From positions 62,001 through 126,000 of the forward strand of contig NZ_JBMOUD010000011.1 of the NCBI RefSeq assembly GCF_049319665.1: DNA of 64,000 nucleotides. Reading direction: 5' to 3'. The notes beneath the pieces are model-generated. The model saw only the letters and a program-made list of their open reading frames with translations, was not told where the DNA came from and searched no databases. The number at the start of each line of letters is the position of its first letter. Positions within the stretch are counted from its first letter, which is position 1. Shown here one piece after another: positions 43,591-50,988 of the stretch. This DNA is from JBMOUD01 sp049319665. Its GTDB lineage: Bacteria > Pseudomonadota > Gammaproteobacteria > Enterobacterales > Enterobacteriaceae. Position numbers and translations under genes: made by a program.

Positions 43591-44436
43591 TTAGGCTTTA
43601 CGACGAGCGGATTGCTTGGTCGTTTCTTCTTCCTGAATATGAATCTCTTTAGGAAGGTACTGACTAATCAAAGTCTTATAGCCAAATGCCCCTAAACATG
43701 CGCCAACCAATGGCCCGAAGATTGGAACCAAGAAATATGGGATATCACGTCCGCCGGTGAAGGCAACTTTGCCCCATCCTGCAAAGAAGGCGAACAGTTT
43801 AGGACCGAAGTCACGAGCAGGGTTAAGAGCAAACCCGGTCAGTGGACCCATTGAGCCACCGATAACCGCAACTAACAGGCCAATTAAGAATGGTGCCAAT
43901 GGGCCACGTGGGATGCCATTGCCATCGTCAGTCAGAGCCAAGATCACGGCCATCAGAACAGCAGTAATCACTACTTCAACCAAGAACGCCTGCGGAACGC
44001 TGATATGCGGATTAGGGTAAGTGGAGAAGATACTTGCCAGATCCAGGCTTTCTACACTGCCTCGCACCATGTTGTGCGCTTGTTCGTAATCGAAGAACAG
44101 ATTGTAGTAAAGGCCGTAAACCAGCGCAGCGGCACAAAACGCCCCGGCGACTTGCGAGATAATATAGGGAACAACTTTGCGTCCATCAAAGTTGGCAAAC
44201 AAACATAAGGCAACGGTCACCGCAGGGTTGAGGTGAGCGCCAGAAATAGCAGCTGTGAGATAAATGGCCATGGAAACGCCCAGGCCCCAAATGATACAGA
44301 TTTCCCAAAGACCGAAGGTTGCTCCAGCCAGTTTCAACGCGGCAACACAACCTGCGCCAAAGAAGATGATTAGCCCGGTTCCGAGGAATTCCGCGATACA
44401 TTGGCCTTTTAATGTAGGACTGTTGGTTTGGCTCAT
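43591..44436 (-). CDS. glpF: Glycerol facilitator GlpF
   Basis: Inner-membrane aquaglyceroporin, 281 residues, same as E. coli. Six membrane spans and two pore half-helices with the NPA motifs HLNPAVTVAL (about 66) and ALNPARDFGP (about 203). Leads glpF-glpK(-glpX); GlpR operator found upstream. Confidence 0.98.
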   Translation of the reverse strand: MSQTNSPTLKGQCIAEFLGTGLIIFFGAGCVAALKLAGATFGLWEICIIWGLGVSMAIYLTAAISGAHLNPAVTVALCLFANFDGRKVVPYIISQVAGAFCAAALVYGLYYNLFFDYEQAHNMVRGSVESLDLASIFSTYPNPHISVPQAFLVEVVITAVLMAVILALTDDGNGIPRGPLAPFLIGLLVAVIGGSMGPLTGFALNPARDFGPKLFAFFAGWGKVAFTGGRDIPYFLVPIFGPLVGACLGAFGYKTLISQYLPKEIHIQEEETTKQSARRKA

Positions 44437-44548
44437 AGTCTGATCCTATATAAGGATAGTGAAAAATAGGGACGTTATAGTTATCGGCAATCATTCTAGC
44501 TATGTTAATAAGTTGATGCGTTTCGTCTAAAATGAGTCCGTCATGTGA

Positions 44549-44568
44549 ATTTAGCGTTAACGAACATA
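44549..44568. promoter_or_regulatory. Candidate GlpR operator upstream of glpF
   Basis: The right half GTTAACGAACATAA matches the GlpR consensus half-site well; the left half is degenerate. It lies about 115 bp before the glpF start within the 501-bp divergent gap (44437-44937) to zapB, which otherwise shows no ORF, repeat or strong hairpin. Confidence 0.55.
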
Positions 44569-44937
44569 AACGAGAAATAGCGAACTTAAATTCTGTGTGC
44601 TGCGTCATGAAAATGAGCGATCATGAGTGTTTTGGACTAGTCAGAAACGCTTCTAAAGCAAGGAATGGGCACTTTTTTCAGTTTTTACTGATAGTCTTGA
44701 TGCTAAAATTGCAACAGACTGCGTGCAACGCCGGGTTGTTGCTAGACAGGGCAAGACTGGCTACATACAATCCATAGAGAGTGGGGCGCGACATTCGCGT
44801 AGATTCACTCCACAAGCTGGCCTTTGCGCGTTTTATAACGGATGCATTGCCAATAAGCGAATTCTTGCGCCACGTCCGGACGACGCGGCGACACGATGAA
44901 AGATATACGCCTTGCGAACAAAATAAGGGGAACCACC

Positions 44938-45177
44938 ATGTCATTTGAAGTTTTTGAGAAATTAGAATCTAAAGTTCAGCAAGCGATTGATACCATTACT
45001 TTATTGCAGATGGAAATCGAAGAGTTAAAAGAGAAGAACAACAGCCTGTCCCAGCAAGTTCAGCAAGCGGCTGGCAACCAAGAGTCTTTGGTGCGTGAAA
45101 ACACTCAGCTGAAAGAAGAGCAACATGTGTGGCAGGATCGTCTGCGCGCTTTGCTCGGTAAAATGGAAGAGGTTTAA
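44938..45177 (+). CDS. zapB: Cell division protein ZapB
   Basis: Small coiled-coil protein that joins the Z-ring through ZapA and promotes its assembly. 79 residues, nearly all heptad-patterned helix (KLESKVQQAIDTITLLQMEI...), ending LLGKMEEV. The ATG at 44938 follows AAGGGG; the 14 extra residues of the longer frame are rejected. Its stop is 2 bp before the giant palindrome. Confidence 0.96.
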   Translation: MSFEVFEKLESKVQQAIDTITLLQMEIEELKEKNNSLSQQVQQAAGNQESLVRENTQLKEEQHVWQDRLRALLGKMEEV

Positions 45178-45179
45178 GT

Positions 45180-45883
45180 CTGACCGGACTTTGTGCGGTT
45201 TCTTTAAGCCAGAAAGGCTTGGTTTAACGAGCTGCACACTTTAGAACACTGTTAGCAGAACAGTGAAGTTTTCGGCTTATCAAATGCAGTGTCCAATTTG
45301 GCATTGCAGCCTAAGCCGCCTAAAGGGCCGAGGCGCGGCCCTTTAGAATCCCGCGCCTTTTCATGCTGTTATATCGGATTCCAATTAAGCCATGTTTCAG
45401 GTACCACTGCGACAGGCGCAAATGTCGCTGCTCCGCAGTCCCTTCCGTCGGGATTCGGACTCGCTCAATAAACACTTCGCGATATCTCACCGCTCCTTCA
45501 ACGCCATTTCGAGTGCGCCCTGCAGGCTTTTTTAAAGCCAAAAACGAAAACTGTTTTATTTCGCCTTTGAATTTGACCTTAAAAGCCGCTAAGCGCACTC
45601 AAAATTTCACCGCCAAGTGGTGAGAGACAATAGTTTTATCATTGGCTCGAATCCCGCAGCCGGGCATCCCGGATGGGATGAAATTTGCGCGATAACGGAA
45701 GCCGCTGAAACATGGCTTCCAGTGGATTGGAGGCTAATGTATTGAAAGGGCTGGAGATTCCAAAGAGGAAAGCCCATTTTCCTCTTTGGTCGGCTTCGGC
45801 TGCAGAGCCGAATTAGATACAGCACTTAAGGAGCCGAAAACTACACGGCTCCGGTTTTACAAAACCGCTTCAAGCCCGGTCAG
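45180..45883. repeat. Giant imperfect palindrome (long nested inverted repeat) between zapB and rraA
   Basis: Complementary pairs nest around position about 45555: 45180-45187 with 45876-45883 (CTGACCGG); 45268-45277 with 45832-45841 (GTTTTCGGCT); 45295-45311 with 45798-45814 (14 of 17, two others G-T); 45387-45400 with 45705-45718 (AAGCCATGTTTCAG, perfect); 45450-45457 with 45648-45655 (GGGATTCG); 45485-45491 with 45619-45625; 45511-45518 with 45593-45600 (GAGTGCGC); 45525-45531 with 45581-45587. Each arm also has its own hairpin (45320-45346; 45760-45789). It fills the whole convergent gap. No credible gene lies inside; short ORFs on both strands follow the symmetry. It may be a mobile or structured-RNA element; nature unknown. 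Confidence 0.9.
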
Positions 45884-45890
45884 GCTCCTC

Positions 45891-46376
45891 TTACTCTATG
45901 TCGAGCGGATCTTCCGACAAGACAATCCCGGTATTATCCGCATACAGGTGATCGCCAGAGAAGAAGGTGACACCGCCGAAGTTTACGCGAATGTCGCTTT
46001 CGCCAATGCCTTCACTCGCTGCACCGGCAGGGATGGCGGCCATTGCCTGGATACCGAGGTCCAGTTCGACCAAATCATCAACCTGACGCACTGCGCCGTA
46101 AATGACGATACCTTCCCATTCGTTTTGCTGGGCAAGGCGTGCTAATCCGGCGTCTAGTAGCGCACGGCGTACTGAGCCACCGCCGTCTATTAACAGCACG
46201 CGGCCACGACCATTTTCTTCGAGCAGGTCATATAGCAAGCCATTATCTTCAAAGCATTTCACCGTAGTGATTTGCCCGCCAAATGAAGTACGTCCACCAA
46301 AGTTGGAGAACAGCGGTTCAACGACATTCACTTCTTCATGATAGATGTCGCATAGTTCTGAAGTATCGTATTTCAT
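45891..46376 (-). CDS. rraA: Regulator of ribonuclease E activity A
   Basis: Binds RNase E and limits its activity, changing mRNA decay. 161 residues, trimer-forming fold. FGGRTSFGGQI (about 26), LIDGGGSVRRALLDAGLA (about 82-99) and GIVIYGAVRQVDDL are characteristic. Formerly misnamed menG. In E. coli menA lies between hslU and rraA; here only 189 bp separate them. Its 3' end abuts the giant palindrome. Confidence 0.96.
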   Translation of the reverse strand: MKYDTSELCDIYHEEVNVVEPLFSNFGGRTSFGGQITTVKCFEDNGLLYDLLEENGRGRVLLIDGGGSVRRALLDAGLARLAQQNEWEGIVIYGAVRQVDDLVELDLGIQAMAAIPAGAASEGIGESDIRVNFGGVTFFSGDHLYADNTGIVLSEDPLDIE

Positions 46377-46511
46377 AGGATTTTATTCTGGTTGCTGCAT
46401 GGGCGGCCATTATATCCCTTTCTGCCTACTGTTGGCAAAATCATCAATTGTTAAATTTGTAGGAAAGTTAACCATTTTTCGCCGCAGTGACGTTTTCTGC
46501 CTTCACAATGA

Positions 46512-46537
46512 CATAGGGAGGCTTGCGCCTCCCTATG
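46512..46537 (-). terminator. Hairpin downstream of hslU
   Basis: Perfect 11-bp stem CATAGGGAGGC/GCCTCCCTATG with a TTGC loop in the hslU-rraA gap; only a weak U-tract. Confidence 0.65.
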
Positions 46538-46565
46538 GGATCATTTACTGAACCGCATCCGATAA

Positions 46566-47900
46566 TTACAGGATAAAGCGGCTTAGATCTTCGTCAGCAA
46601 CCAGTTCATCTAAGTGGCCGCGAACATAATCAGCATCAATCTCAACGGTTGTGCCTGGGCTTTCGCTGGCATCATAAGAGATATCTTCCATCAAGCGTTC
46701 TAACACGGTGTGTAAACGACGAGCACCGATGTTTTCGGTCGTTTCGTTTACCTGCCAGGCCGCTTCTGCAATACGGCGAATACCGTCAGTAGTAAAGTTG
46801 ATGGTGACACCTTCGGTTTGCATCAACGCTTTGTACTGATGGGTTAGCGAAGCGCTAGGTTCAGTCAGAATGCGTTCGAAATCTTCTGTCGACAGTGCTT
46901 GCAGTTCCACACGAATCGGCAGACGACCTTGCAGTTCTGGGATCAAATCTGAAGGGTTAGCAGTTTGGAAAGCGCCTGATGCGATAAACAAAATGTGGTC
47001 GGTTTTGACCATGCCATGCTTGGTCGAAACGGTGCAACCTTCAACCAATGGCAGCAGGTCACGCTGCACACCTTCGCGGGACACGTCCGGTCCTGAGCTT
47101 TGGCCGCCACGTTTACAGATTTTGTCGATCTCATCAATAAACACGATACCGTGTTGCTCAACAGCTTCGATAGCCTGTTCTTTCAACTCTTCTGGGTTAA
47201 CCAGTTTGGCCGCTTCTTCTTCAATCAACAGCTTGAAGGCTTCTTTGATTTTCAGCTTACGCGCTTTCTGTTTTTGACCCGCCATGTTTTGGAACATGGA
47301 TTGCAACTGATTGGTCATCTCTTCCATGCCCGGAGGGGACATGATTTCAACGCCCATTGGTGCCGCGGCTAGATTAATTTCAATCTCTTTATCGTCGAGC
47401 TGACCTTCACGTAGTTTTTTACGGAAAGCCTGACGCGCAGAAGAAGGTTCCTGCGTCTCTTCTGGTTGTCCCCAGTTGTTTTTAGCCGGTGGGATCAACA
47501 CATCGAGAATACGGTCTTCAGCCATTTCTTCGGCGCGGTGACGGTTTTTCTCGATAGACTGCATGCGTACCAGTTGCACCGCAGAATCAGTCAGGTCACG
47601 AATAATTGAGTCGACTTCTTTACCGACATAACCGACTTCGGTGAACTTAGTCGCTTCTACTTTGATAAACGGCGCATTTGCCAGTTTAGCCAGGCGACGG
47701 GCGATCTCGGTTTTACCGACGCCGGTTGGGCCGATCATCAAAATGTTCTTTGGCGTTACTTCGTGGCGCAATGCTTCATCAAGTTGCATCCGGCGCCAGC
47801 GGTTACGCAAGGCAATGGCCACGGCGCGTTTCGCTTTATCCTGGCCAATGATGTAACTGTCTAATTCGCTGACAATCTCGCGTGGAGTCATTTCAGACAT
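46566..47900 (-). CDS. hslU: ATPase subunit HslU of the HslUV protease
   Basis: AAA+ unfoldase feeding substrates to HslV, 444 residues. Walker A GPTGVGKTEIARRL (about 57), Walker B IVFIDEIDKI (about 252), an inserted I-domain (about 110-240), GYVGKEV pore motif (about 90), sensor-2 GARRLHTVLE and the C-terminus EDLSRFIL that inserts into HslV. Starts 11 bp after hslV. Confidence 0.98.
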   Translation of the reverse strand: MSEMTPREIVSELDSYIIGQDKAKRAVAIALRNRWRRMQLDEALRHEVTPKNILMIGPTGVGKTEIARRLAKLANAPFIKVEATKFTEVGYVGKEVDSIIRDLTDSAVQLVRMQSIEKNRHRAEEMAEDRILDVLIPPAKNNWGQPEETQEPSSARQAFRKKLREGQLDDKEIEINLAAAPMGVEIMSPPGMEEMTNQLQSMFQNMAGQKQKARKLKIKEAFKLLIEEEAAKLVNPEELKEQAIEAVEQHGIVFIDEIDKICKRGGQSSGPDVSREGVQRDLLPLVEGCTVSTKHGMVKTDHILFIASGAFQTANPSDLIPELQGRLPIRVELQALSTEDFERILTEPSASLTHQYKALMQTEGVTINFTTDGIRRIAEAAWQVNETTENIGARRLHTVLERLMEDISYDASESPGTTVEIDADYVRGHLDELVADEDLSRFIL

Positions 47901-47911
47901 ATTCTCGATCC

Positions 47912-48448
47912 TTACGCTTTAGGATTGCTGGATAATTCCAGGAATGTTTGATTGTGGTTGGTGTAAATGCAGATATCGCCAGCGATATTCAGGGATTTTT
48001 CTACAATTTCACGCGCGCTTAAGTCGCTGTTTTCCAGCAGGGCAGTCGCTGCAGCCTGTGCATAAGGGCCACCAGAGCCAATAGCGATCAGGTCATTTTC
48101 AGGCTGAATAACGTCACCATTACCGCTGATAATCAGGGATGCATTTTCATCTGCAACCGCTAACAGTGCTTCCAGACGACGTAGCATGCGATCGGTTCGC
48201 CAATCTTTTGCCAGTTCGACAGCGGCTTTTACCAGGTGGCCTTGGTGCATTTCCAGTTTACGCTCGAATAACTCAAAAAGGGTAAATGCATCAGCTGTTC
48301 CGCCCGCAAAACCGGCAATTACTTTATCGTTATAAAGGCGGCGTACTTTTTTGACGTTACCTTTCATCACGGTATTACCTAGCGTGGCCTGGCCATCGCC
48401 CCCGATCACTACTTGGCCATTACGGCGTACACTTACAATTGTTGTCAC
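47912..48448 (-). CDS. hslV: Protease subunit HslV
   Basis: N-terminal-threonine peptidase of the HslUV complex, 178 residues. The GTG at 48448 after GAGGAACC is chosen because it leaves Thr2 (TTIVSVRRNG) as the catalytic residue; the 21-residue-longer frame would bury it. GGDGQATLGNTVMK, GFAGGTADAFTLFE and IGSGGPYAQAAA are family motifs. The C-terminus after ICIYTN (HNQTFLELSSNPKA) is two residues longer than I recall for E. coli. Confidence 0.96.
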   Translation of the reverse strand: MTTIVSVRRNGQVVIGGDGQATLGNTVMKGNVKKVRRLYNDKVIAGFAGGTADAFTLFELFERKLEMHQGHLVKAAVELAKDWRTDRMLRRLEALLAVADENASLIISGNGDVIQPENDLIAIGSGGPYAQAAATALLENSDLSAREIVEKSLNIAGDICIYTNHNQTFLELSSNPKA

Positions 48449-48478
48449 GAGCGGTTCCTCGTTGCAGACGGAAAAAGT

Positions 48479-48522
48479 CCCTAAGCGCTTGGTGCTCATC
48501 TTATGGCACAAAGCGCTTAGGG
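48479..48522 (-). terminator. Hairpin in the ftsN-hslV gap (terminator or hslV leader stem)
   Basis: Perfect 12-bp arms CCCTAAGCGCTT / AAGCGCTTAGGG, with further GTGC/GCAC pairing inside, followed on the minus strand by ACTTTTTCC. It may end ftsN mRNA. The E. coli hslVU 5'UTR also has a stabilising stem-loop, so it may instead be part of the hslV leader. Confidence 0.65.
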
Positions 48523-48559
48523 CAGGTTGAGATCATAGATTGGGGAGGAAAACGACTTT

Positions 48560-49570
48560 TCAACCCCCGGTAGCGAGGGGAATGCAGCCAGAAATACCAG
48601 ATTGTTTTAGTCGGTCGAGTACATTATTGGCACTCGTACGGCTATTGAATGGACCAATAACGACGCGATTCCAACCGCCGCCGCTGCTGACGCGGCCTTC
48701 AAAGCCTTCAAATGCCAATCGGGCACGAGCCGATTCAGCCTGTTCTGCGCCACGGAAAGAACCACATTGCACTAAGAAACGCTGCGTTTTCTCTTGTGGC
48801 TTCGGTTGTTCTTTTTCCGGACTATTCTCAGCTAACGCCTGAGGTTTCGGTTTTTCTTTTTCGACCCGGCTTTCAGGTTTGGCCTGAGTGATCATTTGCT
48901 GACGCCGTTCTTCCGGTGCTTTTTGCACGGGCTTCGGCTGTACCGTTCGCGTCTGTTCCTGTCTCACGGGCTGTTCTTGTCGGGTAACTTGTTCCTGCCG
49001 CGGCTGCACCTGACGTGGTGGCGTTTGTTGTGGAACACGGACCGGCTGATGTACCTGTGGCTGCACCGCCTGTTGCGACGAATTGTTCATCTGATATGAA
49101 TTATTCATCTGACGCGATGTGTTGGCACTTCGAGTCGATTGCGTTGGGTCGTTGTAAGGTACTTCAGAGAGTTGCGTCGGCTGCTGGCGCATGTCGGCCT
49201 GCATCTGATCGAGCAACTGTCGTTGTTCTGGCGTCAACTGAGTCTTAGTGGTTATATCACCACCGGAGGTCGGCTCCGTCGGCGTTTGCACATTCAATTG
49301 GCGATTTTCTAGTTCCTTGATGTAGCGCCAGCGCTCTTCAGGTTTTGGCGGTAAGCCATTGCCCGGCCTGACCGCATGGGTCGGCATAATCTGCGCTTCT
49401 TCAGCTTTATGGTGAGAAATGAAATACAAACCACCAATAAATACGACTAATACCGCGACGGCCAAGACCACCAAGGTTTTAGGTATTTTCGGAGAACTTT
49501 TTTTCTTACCGCGGGTTGGTTTCCGCTTTGCTCCTGAGCGTCCACGGCTCACATAGTCTCTTTGTGCCAC
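48560..49570 (-). CDS. ftsN: Cell division protein FtsN
   Basis: Bitopic protein that triggers septal peptidoglycan synthesis. 336 residues: short basic cytosolic tail (RDYVSRGRSGAKRKPTRGKKKS), one transmembrane helix (about 33-52), a long low-complexity Gln/Pro/Arg/Val linker (about 120-240), and a C-terminal SPOR domain (about 260-334, FLVQCGSFRGAEQAESARARL...VVIGPFNSR) that binds denuded glycan. Slightly longer than E. coli FtsN because of the linker. Confidence 0.95.
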   Translation of the reverse strand: MAQRDYVSRGRSGAKRKPTRGKKKSSPKIPKTLVVLAVAVLVVFIGGLYFISHHKAEEAQIMPTHAVRPGNGLPPKPEERWRYIKELENRQLNVQTPTEPTSGGDITTKTQLTPEQRQLLDQMQADMRQQPTQLSEVPYNDPTQSTRSANTSRQMNNSYQMNNSSQQAVQPQVHQPVRVPQQTPPRQVQPRQEQVTRQEQPVRQEQTRTVQPKPVQKAPEERRQQMITQAKPESRVEKEKPKPQALAENSPEKEQPKPQEKTQRFLVQCGSFRGAEQAESARARLAFEGFEGRVSSGGGWNRVVIGPFNSRTSANNVLDRLKQSGISGCIPLATGG

Positions 49571-49697
49571 TATCGTTTCGCTGTGTCGTTATGTTGGAAG
49601 AAATGCTTCATTTTACTGAACCCTAAATTTTACAGACCGTTGGCCGGAGTTTGGCGTGTCACATAGCGTGCCTGCCAGCGGAAAACTAAAACATTGA

Positions 49698-50726
49698 CTA
49701 GCGCTTAGGTGCTGCAGTACTGCCGCGCACAATAAGTTCACTGTCTAACAAACGTGAACCACTCTGTACGTTATTACCATTAAGCTGTTCTAATAATAAT
49801 AACATGGCTTGCTCACCTATTTGGAATCTTGGTTGCGCAACCGTAGTCAGCGGCGGATCGTAATATTGGCTGATTTTTATATCGTCGAAACCAACAATAG
49901 ACAAATCTTGGGGAATGCGCAGCCCTATTTTCTTTGCTTGGTACATCGCGCCAATCGCCATTATATCGTTATGGCAAAAAATGGCGGTCGGTGGTGTCGA
50001 TAAATTCATCAATTGGTCTAATGCTTGCGCACCGGATTCGAAATCGAAATCCCCTCTGATAATGGCGTGGCTATCAACGTTAATACCGCTACGGCGCAAC
50101 GCCTGAATATAGCCTTGCAGACGGTACTGACACAGCGGCATATTTTCCGGGCCGGTAATACAGGCAATATGTTTATGCCCTAAACGTAGCAGATAATTCA
50201 CGGCTTCGAAGGCGGCGGTCAAATTATCAATATGTACGGTAGGTAGCTCAAGCTCCGGTGCAAACTCATTGGCCATTACCATTGGTGGTAAATTGTGTTG
50301 CTCTTCTTTACTGGCATCGAAAGGCAAATCTGAACCTAACAACAACATGCCATCAATCTGCTTGGTAATAATCAGATTAATAAAGGTTTTTTCCTGCTGG
50401 TTTTGTTGCGCGCAGTCACCTAACAGCACCAGATAACCATGTTGTGCAGCAGTACGTTCGATCCCTTGGATCACTTCGGCAAAGAAGGGATCGCAAATAT
50501 CAGGAACAACGACCAGAATCGTTCGTGACTCGTTACGCTTAAGATTACGAGAAAGTGCATGGGGTGAATAACCTACGGCCAATACCGCCTGCTCGACTTT
50601 TTGTCTGGTAAGCGCCGATACTTTTTCAGGACTCATCAACGCTCGCGATACCGTTGCGGTCGATACCCCCGCGCTTTCGGCAACATCTTTCATCGTTGCA
50701 GAGGCCATTTCTCTCTTGTGATCCAA
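49698..50726 (-). CDS. cytR: LacI-family transcriptional repressor CytR
   Basis: Represses nucleoside uptake and catabolism genes together with CRP; induced by cytidine. 342 residues. N-terminal helix-turn-helix (TMKDVAESAGVSTATVSRAL at 11-30), hinge, then a periplasmic-binding-protein-like core. The TTG at 50726 is chosen because AAGGAG lies 7 bp upstream and the distance to TMKD is exactly that of E. coli CytR; ATG at 50708 is the alternative. Order ftsN-cytR-priA is standard. Confidence 0.93.
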   Translation of the reverse strand: MDHKREMASATMKDVAESAGVSTATVSRALMSPEKVSALTRQKVEQAVLAVGYSPHALSRNLKRNESRTILVVVPDICDPFFAEVIQGIERTAAQHGYLVLLGDCAQQNQQEKTFINLIITKQIDGMLLLGSDLPFDASKEEQHNLPPMVMANEFAPELELPTVHIDNLTAAFEAVNYLLRLGHKHIACITGPENMPLCQYRLQGYIQALRRSGINVDSHAIIRGDFDFESGAQALDQLMNLSTPPTAIFCHNDIMAIGAMYQAKKIGLRIPQDLSIVGFDDIKISQYYDPPLTTVAQPRFQIGEQAMLLLLEQLNGNNVQSGSRLLDSELIVRGSTAAPKR

Positions 50727-50988
50727 CGCATCTCTCCTTGCACTCTTAGATACAACGACATGGCGTGACAAAGTTATTTTCCCGTAGCCTGTCCATACAG
50801 ACTCTTATTTTTTTAAGAGCTTTTCTTTACTTAATAGGACGCTACGCTGGTGAGCGCATAGCACATCACATTCTAAACAGTTTGTGATTAGGATTTGTTA
50901 CCTAATTTGCATCAAAATTGTGATCTTAGTGACTTTTTTCGATCTGCTACGTAAAACACCTTATCTCGCTAATACGTAATCTGAGTGC

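Noticed and set aside
45320..45598. 92-codon minus-strand ORF inside the giant palindrome, and other short ORFs there
   Set aside because: They follow the repeat's symmetry, lack ribosome sites and match no family I know; the simplest reading is repeat sequence without stops, not genes.
45786..46145. 119-codon plus-strand ORF reaching into rraA
   Set aside because: Mostly antisense to rraA and partly palindrome arm; no ribosome site.
48780..49250. Gln/Pro/Arg-rich repetitive stretch in ftsN
   Set aside because: This is the normal disordered linker of FtsN, not a separate repeat element.
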